Assembly: GCA_021234155.1 (NCBI GenBank)
Contig: JAJEKV010000050.1
Span: 2,983,842-3,047,841 of the forward strand
Source of the DNA: Isoetes taiwanensis
Taxonomy: Eukaryota; Streptophyta; Lycopodiopsida; Isoetales; Isoetaceae
Length of the DNA stretch: 64,000 bases
Direction: 5' to 3'
The notes beneath the pieces are model-generated. The model was not told the origin of the DNA, searched no databases, and worked only from the letters and a program-made list of their open reading frames with translations. This document shows, in pieces, positions 63,632 to 64,000 of the stretch (positions are counted from its first letter, which is position 1; each line of letters begins with the position of its first letter). Made by a program: the position numbers and the translations under genes.

Positions 63632-64000
63632 ATCCATAGATTTTATAATTTATGTAGTAGGTTGCATCAATCATTCGTAGCTTTAACATGAAGGTATTCC
63701 TTAATTTGACATTCCAAATGCACATCTCCATTGATATTTTTGTGATGGCCTAAGAAATCCCCTTGCAATGGTTGGGACTAACAATGTTTTGGAGGGAAAA
63801 AAATGTTAGGATTTATGACAACAATGATATCAAAATGCAATCTTTTCTTTAAACACTATTCATTCATATAATATGCAGCTTAATTTCAACACAACAAATT
63901 CAATACTATGGTTTATTCAATTGCTTAACTATGCAATGAACTAGCATTCATATTTCATAGTCATTTCAATCTCTCAATAACCATTACCAATAATGAAGAT
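63632..64000. other. Unassigned sequence to the window end
   Basis: Nothing recognisable. Confidence 0.4.

Overview
This window looks like nuclear DNA from a large, repeat-rich seed-plant genome. It holds one convincing host gene in 64 kb, an AP2-type transcription factor of the AINTEGUMENTA/PLETHORA (euANT) group at about 45.1-48.5 kb. Nearly everything else is decayed transposable elements. There are plant L1-type LINE fragments in both orientations, one long Ty1-copia element with both LTRs, a second partial copia copy, a CACTA-type transposase remnant, MITE-like inverted repeats, microsatellites and short tandem repeats. A gymnosperm is my inference from the sparse genes, the LINE/copia load and the HHQQGRW form of the second AP2 repeat; the window alone does not prove it.

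Layout. 1-1.16 kb: 3' end of a plus-strand LINE (RT zinc-binding domain). 1.13-4.0 kb: second plus-strand LINE with an ORF1-like region and a broken endonuclease ORF. 3.45-5.72 kb: tandem direct duplication of about 1.15 kb that includes part of that LINE. 5.8-20 kb: mostly unassignable sequence with microsatellites, a GC-rich patch, two oppositely oriented telomere-like tracts, two MITE-like inverted repeats and several tandem repeats. 20.0-21.6 kb: minus-strand LINE. 21.62-30.51 kb: copia element (5' LTR, initiator-Met-type primer site, integrase, reverse transcriptase, a foreign block of about 3.3 kb, RNase H, polypurine tract, 3' LTR). Its 3' LTR is interrupted by a 322-bp LINE 3' end with a 12-bp target duplication. 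31.9-33.15 kb: a second copy of the RNase H region with part of the same foreign block. 34.16-38.68 kb: an inverted LINE piece abutting a plus-strand LINE with endonuclease and RT motifs. 38.69-39.7 kb: minus-strand LINE. 39.83-40.32 kb: 3' end of a different LINE family with a pentanucleotide tail; a second copy lies at 59.2-59.56 kb.

45.15-48.47 kb is the euANT gene. It has nine exons, including a 9-nt microexon, and eight of its nine exons join in frame at canonical GT/AG sites. The exon 2/exon 3 junction is the exception. It carries two extra bases, so as written the transcript loses frame inside the first AP2 repeat; without them the coding length is exactly 750 codons. This is either a sequencing/assembly error or a real lesion.

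49.2-51.6 kb: two minus-strand LINE fragments in series. 51.6-56.5 kb: unassigned sequence with repeats. 56.5-58.5 kb: decayed CACTA transposase on the minus strand. The remainder to 64 kb is AT-rich and unassigned. Almost all TE coding regions are broken by stops and indels, so nothing but the AP2 gene looks functional.
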